A DNA stretch of 64,000 bases from Takashimella koratensis (GCA_003116875.1 BCKT01000005.1:434001-498000), one strand, 5' to 3'. Positions 31,012-44,516 are shown, counted from the stretch's first letter. The notes: generated by a model not told the origin, from the sequence alone. Program-made: numbers and translations.

Positions 31012-34000
31012 ATGCACCTAGTCACAGTCGCTACTTGTCAGCTCAACCAATGGTCCCTCGATTTTACAGGAAACGGCGACCGGATCCTCGAATCGATCAG
31101 TGTTGCCAAGGCTCGAGGGGCGCGGTTGAGGGTGGGACCCGAGTTGGAAGTCCCGGGTTATGGATGTCTCGACCATTTCTTGGAAGGTGAGTCTGACCAC
31201 TCCGGTAAAGAGCGGGCTTCGAGGCAGGCCAAGGGGAAATTGTCCTTGATTCGTGAGATAGGGACTCGTTGGGAGTTGAAATCAACGGCTTAGTTAGGAA
31301 AAGACAACTCATGCTGATATAGCTGTTGTAACGCAGGTGATGTCTTCCTTCACTCGTGGGAGGTCCTCGCGCGGATCTTGCAGAGTGAGGAAGCAAAAGA
31401 TATCGTCTGTGACATTGGCATGTGAGTTGAGATTGCGTATTCAAGTCATGCATTATGTCAATCCCACAGGTTCAAGGTGGACTATTATCGGGTTGACATG
31501 GAGCTAACATATCAACCTCGCTCCCCTCACTGATCATACCTGCACCTGCTTCACTCGGACCCAGGCCGATCATGCACAAGAACTGCAACTACAATTGCCG
31601 TGTGATCGTGCATGATGGCAAGATCGTGATGATTCGGCCCAAGATGTGGATGGCGAACGATGGCAACTACGTAAGTGCAAGGGGTTTTGAGTGGTCCCGG
31701 GATAGGAGCGGGGGGGGGGGGGGGGGTAAAGACAGGAAGGGAGGGTGGTCATAACGGTGGCGGCTGTTACCACCTGTCAAACGCCGACCAGGAATCGTAG
31801 CCAGCTTTGAGTTTACTGACTTTTGACGATAGCGAGAATTGCGATACTTTACCCCATGGCACAAACATCGCCAGACGGAACAACACTCGCTCCCAGGTAT
31901 GATCCGCAAGATCACGGGTCAGGTAAGCCCTCTCGACATTCCCTCCCACTCTTCTCTCCTCTCAAAATCCGTATTCAGTATCTAGATATCGGGTCGTGAG
32001 CGATTAGGTGGTTTCGCTGACATGCGCAGACACACGTCCCGTTTGGAGACGCAGTCGTTTCCACCGAAGATACAGTGATCGGTGTCGAACTATGTGAAGA
32101 ACTATTCACGCCAGCTTCGTGAGTCATATTCTCAGATAGGGACCTTTTTTTACTTCGAATTTGATCTTCCTATCAAGCTTGTACTCTGACCGATGTCATT
32201 GCGAAGAGAACTGATCACGGTTGCCGTACAGGCCGCACATTCTTATGGGTCTCGACGGGGTTGAGATCTTTACAAACTCGTCGGCGAGCCACCATGAGTT
32301 GCGCAAGCTGAACCGCCGCGTGGACCTTATCAAGGAAGCCACTGCTAAAGTGAGTCTGACTATCACTGCAATCTCAACCCCCACTGCCCTTTCCTTATCC
32401 CTCTTTCTGCCTCATAATGCTGTCACCATTCCTTCCCTGCTCACCAGCCTTATACCAGCTCGGCGGGATCTACCTCTACGCCAACCAACAAGGTTGTGAC
32501 GGTGATCGCCTCTACTACGACGGAGCCGCCATGATCGCTCTGAACGGACAAATTCTCGCCCAGGGGTCTCAGTTCTCCCTGAACGACGTTGAAGTAGTCA
32601 CAGCGACGATCGACCTCGAAGCCGTACGCGCATACAGATCGATGAGTAGTAGGCGGATGCAGGCGGCTCAGAGCGAGGGGTATGAGAGAGTCAGCGTGGA
32701 TACGAGGGTAGATGGCGGGTTGGGAATCGCGGCAGGGAAAGAGGAGACAAAAGTCGCCATCGGGGGGTTCAAGTACCATACCCCAGAAGAAGAGATTGCG
32801 TGAGTGTGGCTTGACACACCTACTCTTTGCTCTCTGTACCCACGATATTTGGAGGGACCACGCAAGTTCTTGGCGGAGCAGATACGTCAAAAGTCGACGA
32901 GTTCATTCGACTATCTGCCAAGCGCTAGGCTGTTCTGTCCACGTGGTGGTGCTGACTCTATAACAGGTACGGACCCGCCTGTTGGCTTTGGGACTACCTC
33001 CGCCGATCTCGAACCCAGGGCTACTTTGTACCCCTCAGCGGCGGGATCGACAGCTGCGCAACAGCTACGATCGTTCATTCAATGTGTCGCCTCGTCGCCG
33101 AGGCCGCCAAAGAAGGCAGTGAGTCCAGAGGTTTCACGCCTTTCACCTTTCGCCATTCAACTCTCATTACTATCGTCACTCACCGACATCACCACTTCGA
33201 AATCCAGATGAAACCGTCATCGCGGACGCGCGCCGGATCGTTGGCGAACCCGACCTATCAACTTACCTCCCTACTGACCCGAAAGAATTCTGTAATAGGA
33301 TATTTCACACTTGTTATATGGGAACCGAACATTCGTCAGCCGAGACGAGGAAGAGAGCCAAGGACCTTGCCGAGGCAATTGGGAGGTATGTTGTATCGTG
33401 TTGTTTGCAACTTGAGTCTCCGTGTCTGTGTCGACTCTACCTTGGATCGTAATCACCCTACTGACCACACACAGCTACCATGTCGACCTTAACATGGACA
33501 CGGCAGTCAGCGCCGTCAAGGGCATCTTCTCATTCGTCACCGGTCGCACTCCTCAATTCAAAGTTCACGGCGGTTCGAACGCTGAGAACCTCGCTCTGCA
33601 GAACATCCAAGTGAGCACGACCTTCACCAAGCCCCCGGGGGTTCCCCGGATCCCTGGGGGTTTATTAGTGGTCTCGTGTGCTGTCTTGTGCTGACTTACT
33701 CACAGGCAAGATTGAGAATGGTCGTAGGGTACATGTTCGCACAACTCCTCCCGTGGGCTCGAGGGAAGACTGGTGGTCTACTCGTTCTTGGTAGTGCAAA
33801 CGTCGACGAGTCCCTTCGCGGTTATTTGACCAAGTACGAGTGAGTTTGGTGTCGGTACATCACCCTGCGCGCATATCGACGGAGAGAGAAAGAAAGAAAG
33901 AAAGAGAGAAGATGAATGATGCCTCGGAGTGTGAGGGAGTGGCAAACGTATCAAGGCTGATCTGAACCGCTTGTAGTTGCTCGAGCGCAGACGTGAACCC

Positions 34001-34980
34001 GATCGGAGGGATCAGTAAGACTGATTTGAAGAAATTCATCAAGTGGGCCGAGACGGCATTTGACTTGCCTATCCTACAGAGGTACGTCTCGAGTCTCATA
34101 CTGTGCTCTCACCTATCTAGTCCCTCTTCTTTTCGCTGTTCTCTTTACCTAGCATTACCTAGAAACCCTGTGCTGATCAATTGAAATCTCAGTTTTCTCG
34201 ACGCTGTCCCTTCTGCCGAACTCATCCCTATTGGAGCAGACAACGCACCTCAGTCCGATGAGGTGGAGATGGGGATGACATATGATGAACTCTCAGTGTA
34301 CGGACGTTTGCGCAAGGTTGAAAAGTGTGGACCGTTCTCAATGTTTGGGAAACTCGTTTCGGAATGGGGGAGTTTCCTTTCTCCGCTTGAGGTGAGTTTG
34401 AGCTAGGTAATTGAGGACTTGGAGTAGGATATGGGCAGAATGCAAAGGGACAGAAGGAGCTGATGGGCGGGCGGGGAAATAGATTGCAGAGAAAGTTAAA
34501 CATTTTTGGTTCACGCACGCGATTAATCGACACAAGATGTGAGTTTAGTCGATTTCAAAGTTCTCTCAAGCCATATCGTACCGGCCGCATGCGAGGTTTA
34601 TAGTGACAGCTTTCTGACAATACCGCTTTTTATTTGTTTAGGACCACCCTTACCCCCTCTGTGCACATGGTGAGTTCGACCTTGAACGTGTACGATACGG
34701 ACATGTGCTAACTCTGATTTAGGAATCTTACAGCCCCGATGACAACCGTAAGACTTAAGCGCATATCTCAAACATCTCTCATGCCTCCTCCTTTTAGTTA
34801 TTCCATTATGGAAGAACTCGTTTGAATTTACGACTGACCCAAATAACCGCAGGCTTCGACCTTCGCCCGTTCCTCTACCCATCTCGATTCACACACCAGT
34901 TCACCAAAATCGACCAACTCGCTGCGGCGTTGCCGAACCGTGCGACTCAGCCGGGTTCGGACAAGGCCAAGGTCGACTAA
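31012..34980 (+). CDS. QNS1: Glutamine-dependent NAD+ synthetase
   Basis: Makes NAD from deamido-NAD, ATP and glutamine. About 17 exons. The N-terminal nitrilase-type glutaminase has the Glu-Lys-Cys triad: Glu in [11 protein letters not shown], Lys in [12 protein letters not shown] and Cys in GVELCEELF. The C-terminal ATP-pyrophosphatase domain has PLSGGIDSC and continues [60 protein letters not shown] and [17 protein letters not shown]. The end [17 protein letters not shown] is typical. One long run between about 32802 and 32968 is read as an intron although one frame is open. Intron homopolymer: 16 or so G at about 31711-31726. Cytosolic/nuclear housekeeping enzyme. Confidence 0.93.
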
Positions 34981-35432
34981 GGAACTCAAATGACGTCAGA
35001 GTTATGTCCAGGTCTTCGCTGGACTATGAGAAGGTTCACAAGTAAAGCAATTGGGGAAGGCGAAGGTGGGAGTGTTGAGTGTACGGTGAGGCTCGCGGTG
35101 AATAGTTTAGTCTGATATAAGTGCGTGGATGGTTGCGTGGAGGGTGATTGTATGCCAGGATGGAATGGGAACATGTCAGAAGCCATAATGCATATCGTAG
35201 AGTACAACGTGACCGAAAGTGGTACTGGAGAAACTAAAGAGTGCAGAAGAGTGGAGAAAAGTCGTGTGGTCATGAGAATGGGAAGAAGTGGAATGCGTCG
35301 ACGCCGGGTAGGCAGGAGGGATGACGATGAGTTGATTGATGAAATGACGGCGAGTTGGCGTGTCGGCATGTCGGGGGTGGGGGCAAGTTGCGAAACAAGA
35401 GGAAGGGAAAAAAAAAAGCACGAGCCTGCCCC
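34981..35432. other. Convergent intergenic gap
   Basis: 452 nt between the NAD synthetase and Sec6 stop codons; no gene seen, presumed overlapping or abutting 3' UTRs. Confidence 0.5.
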
Positions 35433-38085
35433 TTATAGCCGCTGTGCCAAGGTCCCTGCGCGCTCTGCAAAGGTTCCTGCGTAGGTGCCGGCCAAATTGG
35501 AGAGGTTGGAGAGGTTGCCCAGGTTTCCGAGGTTGCCCAGGTTGGAGAGGAGGCCGCCGGAGCTGCCTTGGACTTTGACCTGCGGGGTGTCAGCGGATGC
35601 GTTTGGGGCGAGATGGTTGCGGATAGGAGGGTACGGGAGATGGAGATATAGGAGATGTGTATCAAATCCCCGCAATTTGACCACTCTACTGACCATGATT
35701 GTTGGTTCTGGTGGATCCGTAATCCCTTCCTCCCTAACTTTTCTCTTCAACGTATCCATAATATCGTTAACCTGCGGTCGATCGAAATCGTCACGAGCCT
35801 TCATCAAACTTTCGACAAATTGTAATTGTGGTCCATGTACTTTGGCGAATGACCAATAATCCATGAAAACCATTTGACTTGAAGCTGATAACATTGAGAC
35901 GATCATATCGATAATCTCAAAACTTTTCTCCAAATCCGTATCTTGTTTATATTTCGCAAAAAAATCGTAAGCGGCTGACATGTCGGTTTTGATTCGTTGA
36001 ACGGCGACTGGCATACGTAGAGATCGAGCAGGTGAACGACGTAGAGCTGTTAGGTAAGCGATGAGGAGAGCGTCGATCAAGTCTTCGACCAGGATATCGA
36101 AGATGGAAGGGTTCAGGTGAGATTGGTAGTCCCCCATGTAATCACGCATGGTTTCGACGATCGCCGCCATAGGGCTGTCACTATACCATCCTGGAGTGAT
36201 AAGTTTTGCCGTCGCTGCGCGAAGGTCATGAAAGACAAACGCGACCAAAGCTGAAGTACAACGTTTCGCAACATCGAGGTACCCATCGATTGCTTCGTTC
36301 AGTCTCGCACTGATCACGGCCTTGTATTTCTCCGAGACGAGTGACTCGAGTCGAGATGACATGGCTTCGGCGTAATCGGCGGATCGAAGTTGGTCGTTGG
36401 CGAGAGCCATCACATAGTCTTCCAGACCACCCGCAACTTCCTCGGGCTTCTTCTCGGCGTGTTGTCGCGTCTCATCGGCGAGCACGTTCAACCACTCGCT
36501 CTGAACCCGGCGCATGACCCGCGCGCACTCGGTAACGACGCGAGCGAGGACAGCGCCCTGGTTCGAGTCGAGAGCGAGGTCGGCTTGCTGATTGACGAGT
36601 TGGAAGAAATCCACCGCTCCGTCCATCCCAAACTGCCCATCGTCTGCCTGCTCCGGACCTCGGGTTCGCCACGTAAACCGACCCGTTTCCTCCTTCATAA
36701 GCGTGACCGTCCACTCGTCTAGCTTGGTCACGATCAACTTGACGTAATCCTCGATCAAATCCTGACTCTTCCCATCCAACAACGCGGGCTGCAACCACAT
36801 TGGCGGGACTTCGAGTTCCTTCATACTCTGTCGATACTCCTTGATCCAAGCATGCAATTCCAACAATGCTTTCGCTTCGGGTGCAGAATCCACAGCACGT
36901 CGAATCGTCTCGTCAAGCGTCTTATGATACGTCTTGATCAACATTTCGTCAATCTCGTAGTCGGCAGGGAAAAGGGGCGTTACGTCTTCTCGAACTCGAA
37001 TGACGTCCTTGTAAATCCAACCTAGCCCGTCAATCCAGGATAACAGATCGCCTTGGCACTGCTCGTATTGGTCCCGGAAGGCCTCTTTGATAGAGGCGTT
37101 CATAGCGTCGATCAGTTTGTGTCGGTAATTCTTGATCACTCGAGCGTTCGCTTGCATCGATTTGTACTTTGACGCCGCGTCCGTGTTCCCCACTTTCCGC
37201 ACGAGTCGAAGTGCGACGGCCTAAGGTGGTCAGCAAACGCTCAACAACACGACTGGTATCGCTGCAAATCCAGGATTCCCCTTTGCTCCGAGTCATTCTC
37301 CGCTCACCTTCTCATCCTCTTTCCCTTCAAACTCGACAATCTTCAACAAACGCACAACCGTCCCTCCATTCCCTCTTCGCGCCAGATCCACGATCCTCGC
37401 CGCGATCTCCCACAACCATGCCTCAAACTCTTCCCCCAACCTATCCAGCTTCTCAAACCATCGAACAAGGATATCCTTCTCCCCTTGGTCCGATTTCTTC
37501 GCCTGGTGTAGGGTCTCATTTCGGAACGCCTCGAGCTGTTGGAGCTGGAAGTGGATCGGGAGGAGGTTGGGTGAAGGACCAGTTGGACCGCCGGATTGGT
37601 TTCGGTCAGAAGCGAGGAGGGAGGATAGGTGGTCGACTCGATCAGACATTGATCGGAGGTTGGTCACCATCTTTGCCGTTTGCGAAAAGTTTCTATGTAC
37701 GGTAGAGACCTATAGTCGGATTGCGTCAGTACTTTGTCCCCAAATGTCTGTCCACCTGTCAAGTTTCAAGTCTGCAAACAAGCGACTATTTGCCTTTACT
37801 CACCCTGGCAATTTTCTCAAACGCCTCTCCGCCCTCTCCCGTCCCCTTGAGCTTCTCCACCTCAATCATCTCCTCCCTAATCAACCCAGCAGCATTCCGG
37901 CTTGCCTGGAGCTTGAGCAGTGCGTCCCGTGTTGCCCCGAGCTGCGCGCGGACACCTGTTGCTAGTTTCGCGTCAAGGGCGGATTTCTCCTTGAGTAGCT
38001 TTTTCCGGTACGCGGCGAGCTTGAGGAGGTCGTCGGGTTGCCTAAGGACTTCGCCGACAGCGGCAGAGGCAGAGGTGCTGGCCAT
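35433..38085 (-). CDS. SEC6: Exocyst complex component Sec6
   Basis: Four exons, 38085-37804, 37709-37308, 37220-35694 and 35579-35433, give 785 residues. The order is N-terminal coiled coil (KKLLKEKSALDAKLATGVRA), the family signature SMSDRVDHLSSLLASD with IHFQLQQLEAFRNETLHQAK, then the all-helical Sec6 body (LLELHAWIKEYRQSMKEL, EDYVKLIVTKLDEWTVTLMK, NPSIFDILVEDLIDALLIAY). It tethers secretory vesicles at the plasma membrane, at bud tips or hyphal tips in fungi. The last 45 residues carry repeated Leu-Gly-Asn / Leu-Ser-Asn triplets that I do not know from other Sec6 proteins. Its start lies 232 nt from that of Mak11, divergent. Confidence 0.9.
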
Positions 38086-38317
38086 TGTGGCCTAGGATGA
38101 AGGTGGGGGCTGCTGGCGGTGGTAAGGTGATGAATGCAGACAACAGAGCAGACGAGAGCGGTTAGATGACGCCGAGGTTCCCACGTGGTTATCACAACCC
38201 ACACAACAGCTGAAAATTACACGTCACTTGCGCCGTCACCAGCGATCACCGTGTTGAAAAAGTTGCAGCCAGCCGACTAACGCTGCACTCTCCTCCACCT
38301 CTCATACACAACACATC

Positions 38318-40277
38318 ATGGGTAAACAAGCAAAGAACAAGACCAGCAACCCCAAAGCTGGGCGGTCTGCTCCGTACTCGTCGAAACCAGTCGTTCAGGT
38401 CACATATGAAAGTGGTCCTTCCAGCGCTGCAGTTTCGACCTCAAAGGCGAGCAACGGTTCTACCTCTGGAACTAAGCGCAATGTCGCTACGCCCGAGATG
38501 CAGCCGGGCAAGGACAAGGGCAAAGGCAAGGAGGTATCGACCGCTCCTAATGCTCAACCTGCTTCCTCCGCCTCGACGGCGAAACACACACTGCCGCAGA
38601 CGTTCAAGATCATTGCCGGCAGCTACGAGAAGATTCTCTATGGCCTCGAAGGGAGTTACCCGACTGGCTCGTCTCGACCGACTCTGGAACCCCTGTTCAT
38701 CTTCCCAGCGCATTTGGCGTGCGTCAAGGCGGTCGCTGCGAGCCCTGGAGGGAAATGGCTCGCCACGGGGAGTGAAGACGAGTTTGTCAAGGTTTGGGAC
38801 TTGAGACGGCGTCGAGAAGTCGGTAGTCTCAGCCAACATACTGGTGAGTGCTGGCCTTACTCTTCAATATCTCAACAATACAGAGTTATGACCCTAGGTT
38901 GACTTGATCTGGTGTAGGTTCCATCACATCGATCACATTCCCTACCCCTTCGCACCTGTTGAGCACATCAGAAGACTCTACTCTCTCGCTATTCCGGACA
39001 TCCGACTGGGCACTGCTCAAATCGCTCAAGGGTCACTCGGGACGAGTCAACCACGTCGATGTTCACCCGACTGGCCGCGTCGCGCTTTCAGTAGGCAAGG
39101 ACAAGACGCTCAAGATGTGGGACTTGATGAGGGGACGAGGAGCGGCGTCATTGCCACTGGGAGAGGAAGCGGAGCTCGTCAAGTTTTCACCAAAGGGAAC
39201 TCACTTTGCGGTCTTGTACCCAAAGAAAGTGGAGATTTACTCCCTGGTGAGTAAGAGCGTGATGTGGAGTGTTGTCTTAACCCATATGAAGGGCTGCTCG
39301 TGGAGGACTGGCGGGGTGGATTTAGGAGAAGAACAATTACTGACTAGATATATCAGTTGCTTAAACTGCTGTACACGTTCACGACCAAGAGCAGGTTCAA
39401 CGCAATCTTGTTTGCCACCCTCCCTGCGCCGGGTGTAGACGAGGATGAAGAGGAGGACGAAGATGAAGAAGAGGACGATGAGCTCGAGGTGCTGTGTATC
39501 GGTACAGAGAAGGGCGTGGTCGAGGTGTACACCGTCACGATCGGGGAGACAGACGAAGAGGACGAGGAGGAAGAGGACAAGGATGACGAGGAGAAGGAAA
39601 GTGGTCCAGGACTCGCTGCCGACATTGATCGTATCGGAACTCTTGTTGGACACACAAATCGGTGAGCTTTACTTTAGTCTTGCCAATGTGTTTCGACACC
39701 ATTCCAGCCCAGTGTCTTCTGTTTATAAAGCTAATCCGTGACCCATCTACCCATCTGAACAAATAGAATCAAATCCATCTCATCACTCCCCTTTACGATC
39801 CCCGAATCCGCCGACCTCCCTCCTCGCCGCACCGTCCTCCTCACCAGCGTCTCCTCGGACGGCCTCATCAACGTATACGACCTGAGTGAGGTCGTCGATG
39901 GCCTTGCGGGCGCAGACGAGCTGCTTGGCATGGATGAGGCAGGGAAAGATGTGGGAGAGGAGAACAAGGTGGAACCTGCGGCGAGCTATGATACGAAAGG
40001 GACAAGGTTGACCTGTGTCTTCCTCGCGGACGGTGGGTTGAAGAAGGGCGCTGTCACCGGGACTGGGACGGTGGGCAGTGGGAAGGCAGGAGAGAGCAAA
40101 GTGGGACAAGCTGGGACGGCAAGGTTTGCGCTCGATGATGATGATGATGATGAGGAGGAGGAGGAGGAGGAGGAGGATGAGGAGGATGAAGACGAGGACA
40201 TGTATGAGCAAGAGGACGATGACGAGGGAGAGGCAGAGCTCGAAGAGGAAGAGGACGAGGAGATGGAGGAGGAGTAG
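38318..40277 (+). CDS. MAK11: WD40 ribosome-biogenesis protein Mak11/PAK1IP1
   Basis: Four exons, 38318-38843, 38918-39246, 39357-39661 and 39767-40277, give 556 residues. After a Ser/Lys-rich lead come WD repeats: FPAHLACVKAVAASPGGKWL with SEDEFVKVWDLRRRREVGSL, then LKGHSGRVNHVDVHPTGRVA with VGKDKTLKMWDLMRGR, matching Mak11. Required for early 60S subunit assembly in the nucleolus. Two acidic stretches, one inside a loop after FATLPAPG and one at the very C-terminus (Asp/Glu runs), enlarge it compared with yeast Mak11 and would suit interaction with basic ribosomal proteins. The acidic tracts are encoded by GAN-rich repeats. Confidence 0.88.
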
Positions 40278-41285
40278 AGTGGCTCTGCCACAGTGTATAT
40301 CTCCGCATGCAATCCCATAATGCCGATCACTGCACGTGGCTCTAAAGGGTTTGAGGCCCCTTGGCCCTCTGGTCTTGCGCCTGGGACCTTTGTGTGTACG
40401 TCGTTGCCCGTACCTTTTTGGGCGACCAAAGGCCCATCCTTTGACTGAACGGGGGTTTGCTGCGTTTGTTGCGTATCAAATTCTCTCCCTTTCCGCGGGC
40501 TTCCCTAGGTGTTGCTTTCCTCTACTGCCTCTGATCTTCCGCCTTTGCCCAGCGTACGACTTTTGCTGTGACCTCGGCTTGTGTATAAAACCTTTTTCGG
40601 TTGACGTGGGGTTTTCCCCCCTTTTTAACATTTTTCGCCACCTCGCTCTTCCCTCTTCCCTCCTCCCTCCTCCTTCCTCCCTCCTCCTGTTGGACCCAAC
40701 CAACCAGCCAATCACCGCCACCGTACGGATCACCGCTTGACTCTCTGTCCCCTACGGCCCCAGTTTAAAACCTCGCAACCCCCGTCCCCGGCGCGCGTGT
40801 TTTTCCTTGTTTTTCTTTCTGCAGCCCCTCCTCCACCTCCACTTTTCATTTATCCTCCCCTCTTCCTCAGCCAATCACACCTCTCCATTCATTCCAGCAT
40901 CTCCATCTTGAACCAAAAACATAGACAGTCTCGTCCATATCCAGCAAAGTATAATCGCCACCCCACCACGACAACACCGCAGGCTTTAGCTAGCTCTGCA
41001 TCCACTCAGCCCACAACCCACTCCCACTCCCACTCCCACTTCGCATCCCTTCCCTTCAGGTGAGTTGCCTCAACCACTCCTTGCCCTGTGTCCACTCCAC
41101 AGTCCTTGCTCCTTCCCTTCCCTTCACCCGAGTTCCCCCATCTCCTCATCATCTTCCACCTCCCATCTTGCACTTGCCACTTGCCACCTTCCACCTTCCT
41201 CACCCCATCATCCCATTTTAAACCTCGCTGACCTTGATATTTCTTCTTCCTCTCTTCTCACCGTTCCCCTTCCACCTCCACAGCC
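40278..41285 (+). promoter_or_regulatory. Promoter and 5' leader of the BET gene, with a likely 5'-UTR intron
   Basis: Pyrimidine-rich leader. A donor GTGAGT at 41060 (after TTCCCTTCAG) and an acceptor CACAG ending at 41283, two bases before the ATG at 41286, define a likely 224-nt intron in the 5' UTR. No other gene seen. Confidence 0.5.
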
Positions 41286-44200
41286 ATGTCCGACGCACCC
41301 TCCGCCGAGCCCACCCCTATCCCTTCGGAACCCGCCCCTGCCTCTCTCCAACCCGAGGCGAGCTCGTCCGATCTCCCCGAGGTCCCTATCCTCACTGAGC
41401 CATTGTCGGTCCCGCCACCAGCTCCAGAACCGATCGAGGCCGTGACAGAACCGGTCATCCCAATCATTGCCGCCGCCGAAGCGGTCGTTGAGAAGCCTCT
41501 CCTCAACCCGCTGCAAACCACCGAGCCTCCCCCTTCCTCCACCATTGCCGAACCGCCTCGTTCACCCAATGCGTTGGATACGAGCACGCTCATCTCGGCA
41601 CCTTCCACGACGGCTGGGACCCCTGCGCCACCCTTGTCCGCCTCAGTGATTGACACCCCTGCATCTCTTCCTCTCCCTACCCCTCCCGTCGCTCCCGAGC
41701 CTGAAGTGGAGCAACCCACACCTTCTCTTCCTCCTCTCCCTACCGACGCCCCTCTTCCGCCAGCCCCAGACGCAGCAGACGAACCACCACCTTCCCTCCC
41801 CGCCAGTGCTATCCCTTCCGCCGTTGCGACCCCCACCGTCATCTCCACCGAGCCAGAGTCACTGGCCGCTCCGGAGCAGGCTGTCGTCGACGCTCCTCTT
41901 CCTTCCGAGGCGGAGCCAGTGGCGCCGGAGCCGTTGCCTGAGGCCTTCCCGACCCCGGCCGGCACAACATTCGACCCCGTGGCGGACGCAATCGCTGCGA
42001 GTGCGCCAGCTCCGGAAGCGGCGCCTGCACCAGAACCCGCACCGGCCGTTGCCGAGGCGTCCATCGAACCGATTCCTGAGACTAGCGATGCTATGGACAT
42101 TGATGCGGACGGAGAGGGCGAGGAGGAGAGTGTACCAGCATTGGCAGTCTCGGCGTCGACTGGCAGCTTGAAACGAGCTGGTGAGGACCTCGAGGCAGAA
42201 GACGTGAAGAGGGTCAGGGAGGAAGGTGTTGCCGCTGAGGCTGCCGCCCCCGTTGTCGCTCCCATCGTTCTTCCTCCGGTCACTCCATCAATCGCACCTG
42301 CGGCTGTTGAGGCTCCCGCTCCTTCCGCACCCACCGACGCTGGCGCCCCGATCCCCTCTCAACTCACCTCGGACGCGATCACCGTTGCAACCCCCGTGGC
42401 TCCCGTCGACCTCTCGCTCATTGCTCTTCCCCCTCGCACCCTTGACCCAGCTGGTAACCCCGTTCCCTTCCCCTGGGAGGCGTACGTCGAGTCGACCCCT
42501 CGTGACCCTGGACCAACGACTCCGCTCACTCTCACACAGCACAAGCACCTGCTCTCCGCGTTTAACCGCCTGAAGAAGTCACCCTCGGCGTTTGCTTTCC
42601 AGGATCCAGTCGACACCGTGAGGTTCGGTATCCCTCATTACCACTTGATCATCACGCGTCCGATGGACCTGGGTTTGATCGAGACCAAGCTCCTCGCAAG
42701 TGACCCGCGAGGCGCCCCCGATCCCAATAACAGCAAAGACAAGTCGCGGTTGGGCAAGTGGGACACGTCCAAGGGCTCGTACAACAGCGTCGCGGAAATC
42801 ACCCGCGACGTTAGGCAGGTCTTTGAGAACACGAGAAGGTTTAATGGAGCGTCTCACATCGTGTCGCAGGGTGCGGATCCTTTGGAGGTGATATGGGAGA
42901 AGGCGCTCTCGACCATGCCGGCTGAGGTGAGTTTTGCATTATCCTCATCTCAAAGTCTATGGGACCAAACAAACATTTGTCAGAATGCTGCCGCGCCAAC
43001 AACTCCCGGTGCGGTCGCTTCGCCTGCCGGACCTTCGTCTGCGCATGCCCGTCGGCAGTCAATCTCGCAGGTGCCCATGGCACGCCGTTCCCCAGATTCG
43101 GCTCGACCAAAACGAGACATTCACCCCCCGCCCCCTCGCGATATCGCTTACGATGGACCCACGCGCAAGCCCAAGCGCCGCAACGACCCTCAGCTGGCTT
43201 GGGCTGCCAAGCAAATCCAGAACCTCGAAAAAACCTCCAAGGGCTTTGAGATGGCTTCACCTTTCCTCTTCTCTGTTGAAGATATCATCAAAGCGATTCC
43301 GGACTATATCAAAGTCATCAGTCAACCGATTGATCTCTTCATGATCAAAGCTCGACTCGAGGAGGGCGTGTACGAGGATATCAGCAACTTGACAGCAGAC
43401 TTGCAGTTGTTGGTCAACAACGCGAAGAAGTTTAACCCGCCGGGCGACTCGGTTCACATTGCGGCGATGCATCTCGAGCAGTGGTGGAATGAGCGACTGG
43501 CGCACGTTCCTCCGAAGCAGGAGCCGAGGGAGGAGAGTGAGGACCCGTTGGCGGAGGATGTCCCGGATGAGCCAGAGGAGGAGGACGAGGATGGTGAGTG
43601 TCACTAAGCTTTGAAATCAATTGTATGCATTCTAACCCAGCCTGCAGTTGTTCGACTCCGTGCGGCAAAGGAGGAGCGGGAAGCATTGGATCGTGAGATT
43701 GCCGAGCTCGAGGCGCGCATCTCTAGCAAACCGTCTGCACCCAAACGCAAGAACAAGTCTGGCGGTGCCGGTGCGCCTCGCCCATCCAAAGGCGGATCCT
43801 CTCGCAAATACTCGACCTCCAAAGCATCGCCTGGTACTACCAACGCCAACGGCAACGGTCACGCGCATGGCCCGAAGAAGCCTCGCAAGTCGAAGGAACC
43901 AGCGGCCGCAGCGGCGTCATACGATAACGACGAGGAGAGCGAAGAGGAGCCCGTGATGACGACTGTCTCGACGGCGCAGAAACAGGAGTTGGCGGACAAG
44001 ATCCAAACGGTGGATATGAGCGTCTTGCAAGAGGCTATCAGTATCATCCAGTCTTCGACGGGTCTCGGTGGGGTGAGTTTACGCCGATGTTGTGGCTTGG
44101 GTTGGATGGAATCTTTGTGACCTCGTGCTGACTCTTGGCTTTAGGGTGGAGACGAGATCGAACTCGACATGGAGACTTTACCGCCTGCTGTCGTGCTCAA

Positions 44201-44516
44201 ACTGTACAACCTTGTCTGCCGAGGTATCAAGGGCGGCGGCAACGCTCCCAAGGGCCGCAAAAACTCGAAGAGCAAAGGCAGCGGCAACGGCGCGAGTGGC
44301 GGCGGTGGCGGCGGCGGTGGACACCACAAGAAGGCCAAGGTGGGCGCCGGTGGCGGGCCCGCGCGTAAACACTACAACGAGCTCGAGGAGCAGGAGAGGA
44401 TCAAGCAGATGGAAGAGCAGTTGAACAAGTTTGATAGGCAGCAACAACAGCCTCAAGCGGGCTATGGGGGGGACGATTATTCGAGTAGCGAGGAGGAGTC
44501 GAGTGATGAGGAGTGA
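41286..44516 (+). CDS. BET family double-bromodomain protein (Bdf1-like)
   Basis: Four exons, 41286-42926, 42984-43593, 43648-44072 and 44145-44516, give 1015 residues. A Pro/Ala/Glu-rich N-terminus of about 390 residues precedes bromodomain 1 (LLSAFNRLKKSPSAFAFQDP, HYHLIITRPMDLGLIETKL, FENTRRFNGASHIV, acetyl-lysine Asn kept). Bromodomain 2 follows (FLFSVEDIIKAIPDYIKVIS, QPIDLFMIKARLEEGVYED, NNAKKFNPPGDSVH). Then a basic region and an NET domain (ELADKIQTVDMSVLQEAISI, METLPPAVVLKLYNLVCRG), a Gly-rich linker and an acidic-serine end. It reads acetylated histone H4 at promoters with TFIID. Bromodomain 1 has an extra loop of about 25 residues after IETKL. Nuclear. Confidence 0.92.

Noticed and set aside
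32803..32968. Open frame in one phase between two NAD synthetase exons
   Set aside because: Reading it as an intron joins PEEEIA to [11 protein letters not shown] in frame, the conserved arrangement; reading through breaks it.
41258..42334. Minus-strand open frame of 358 codons rich in Gly/Ala/Ser
   Set aside because: Shadow of the Pro/Ala-rich N-terminus of the BET protein.
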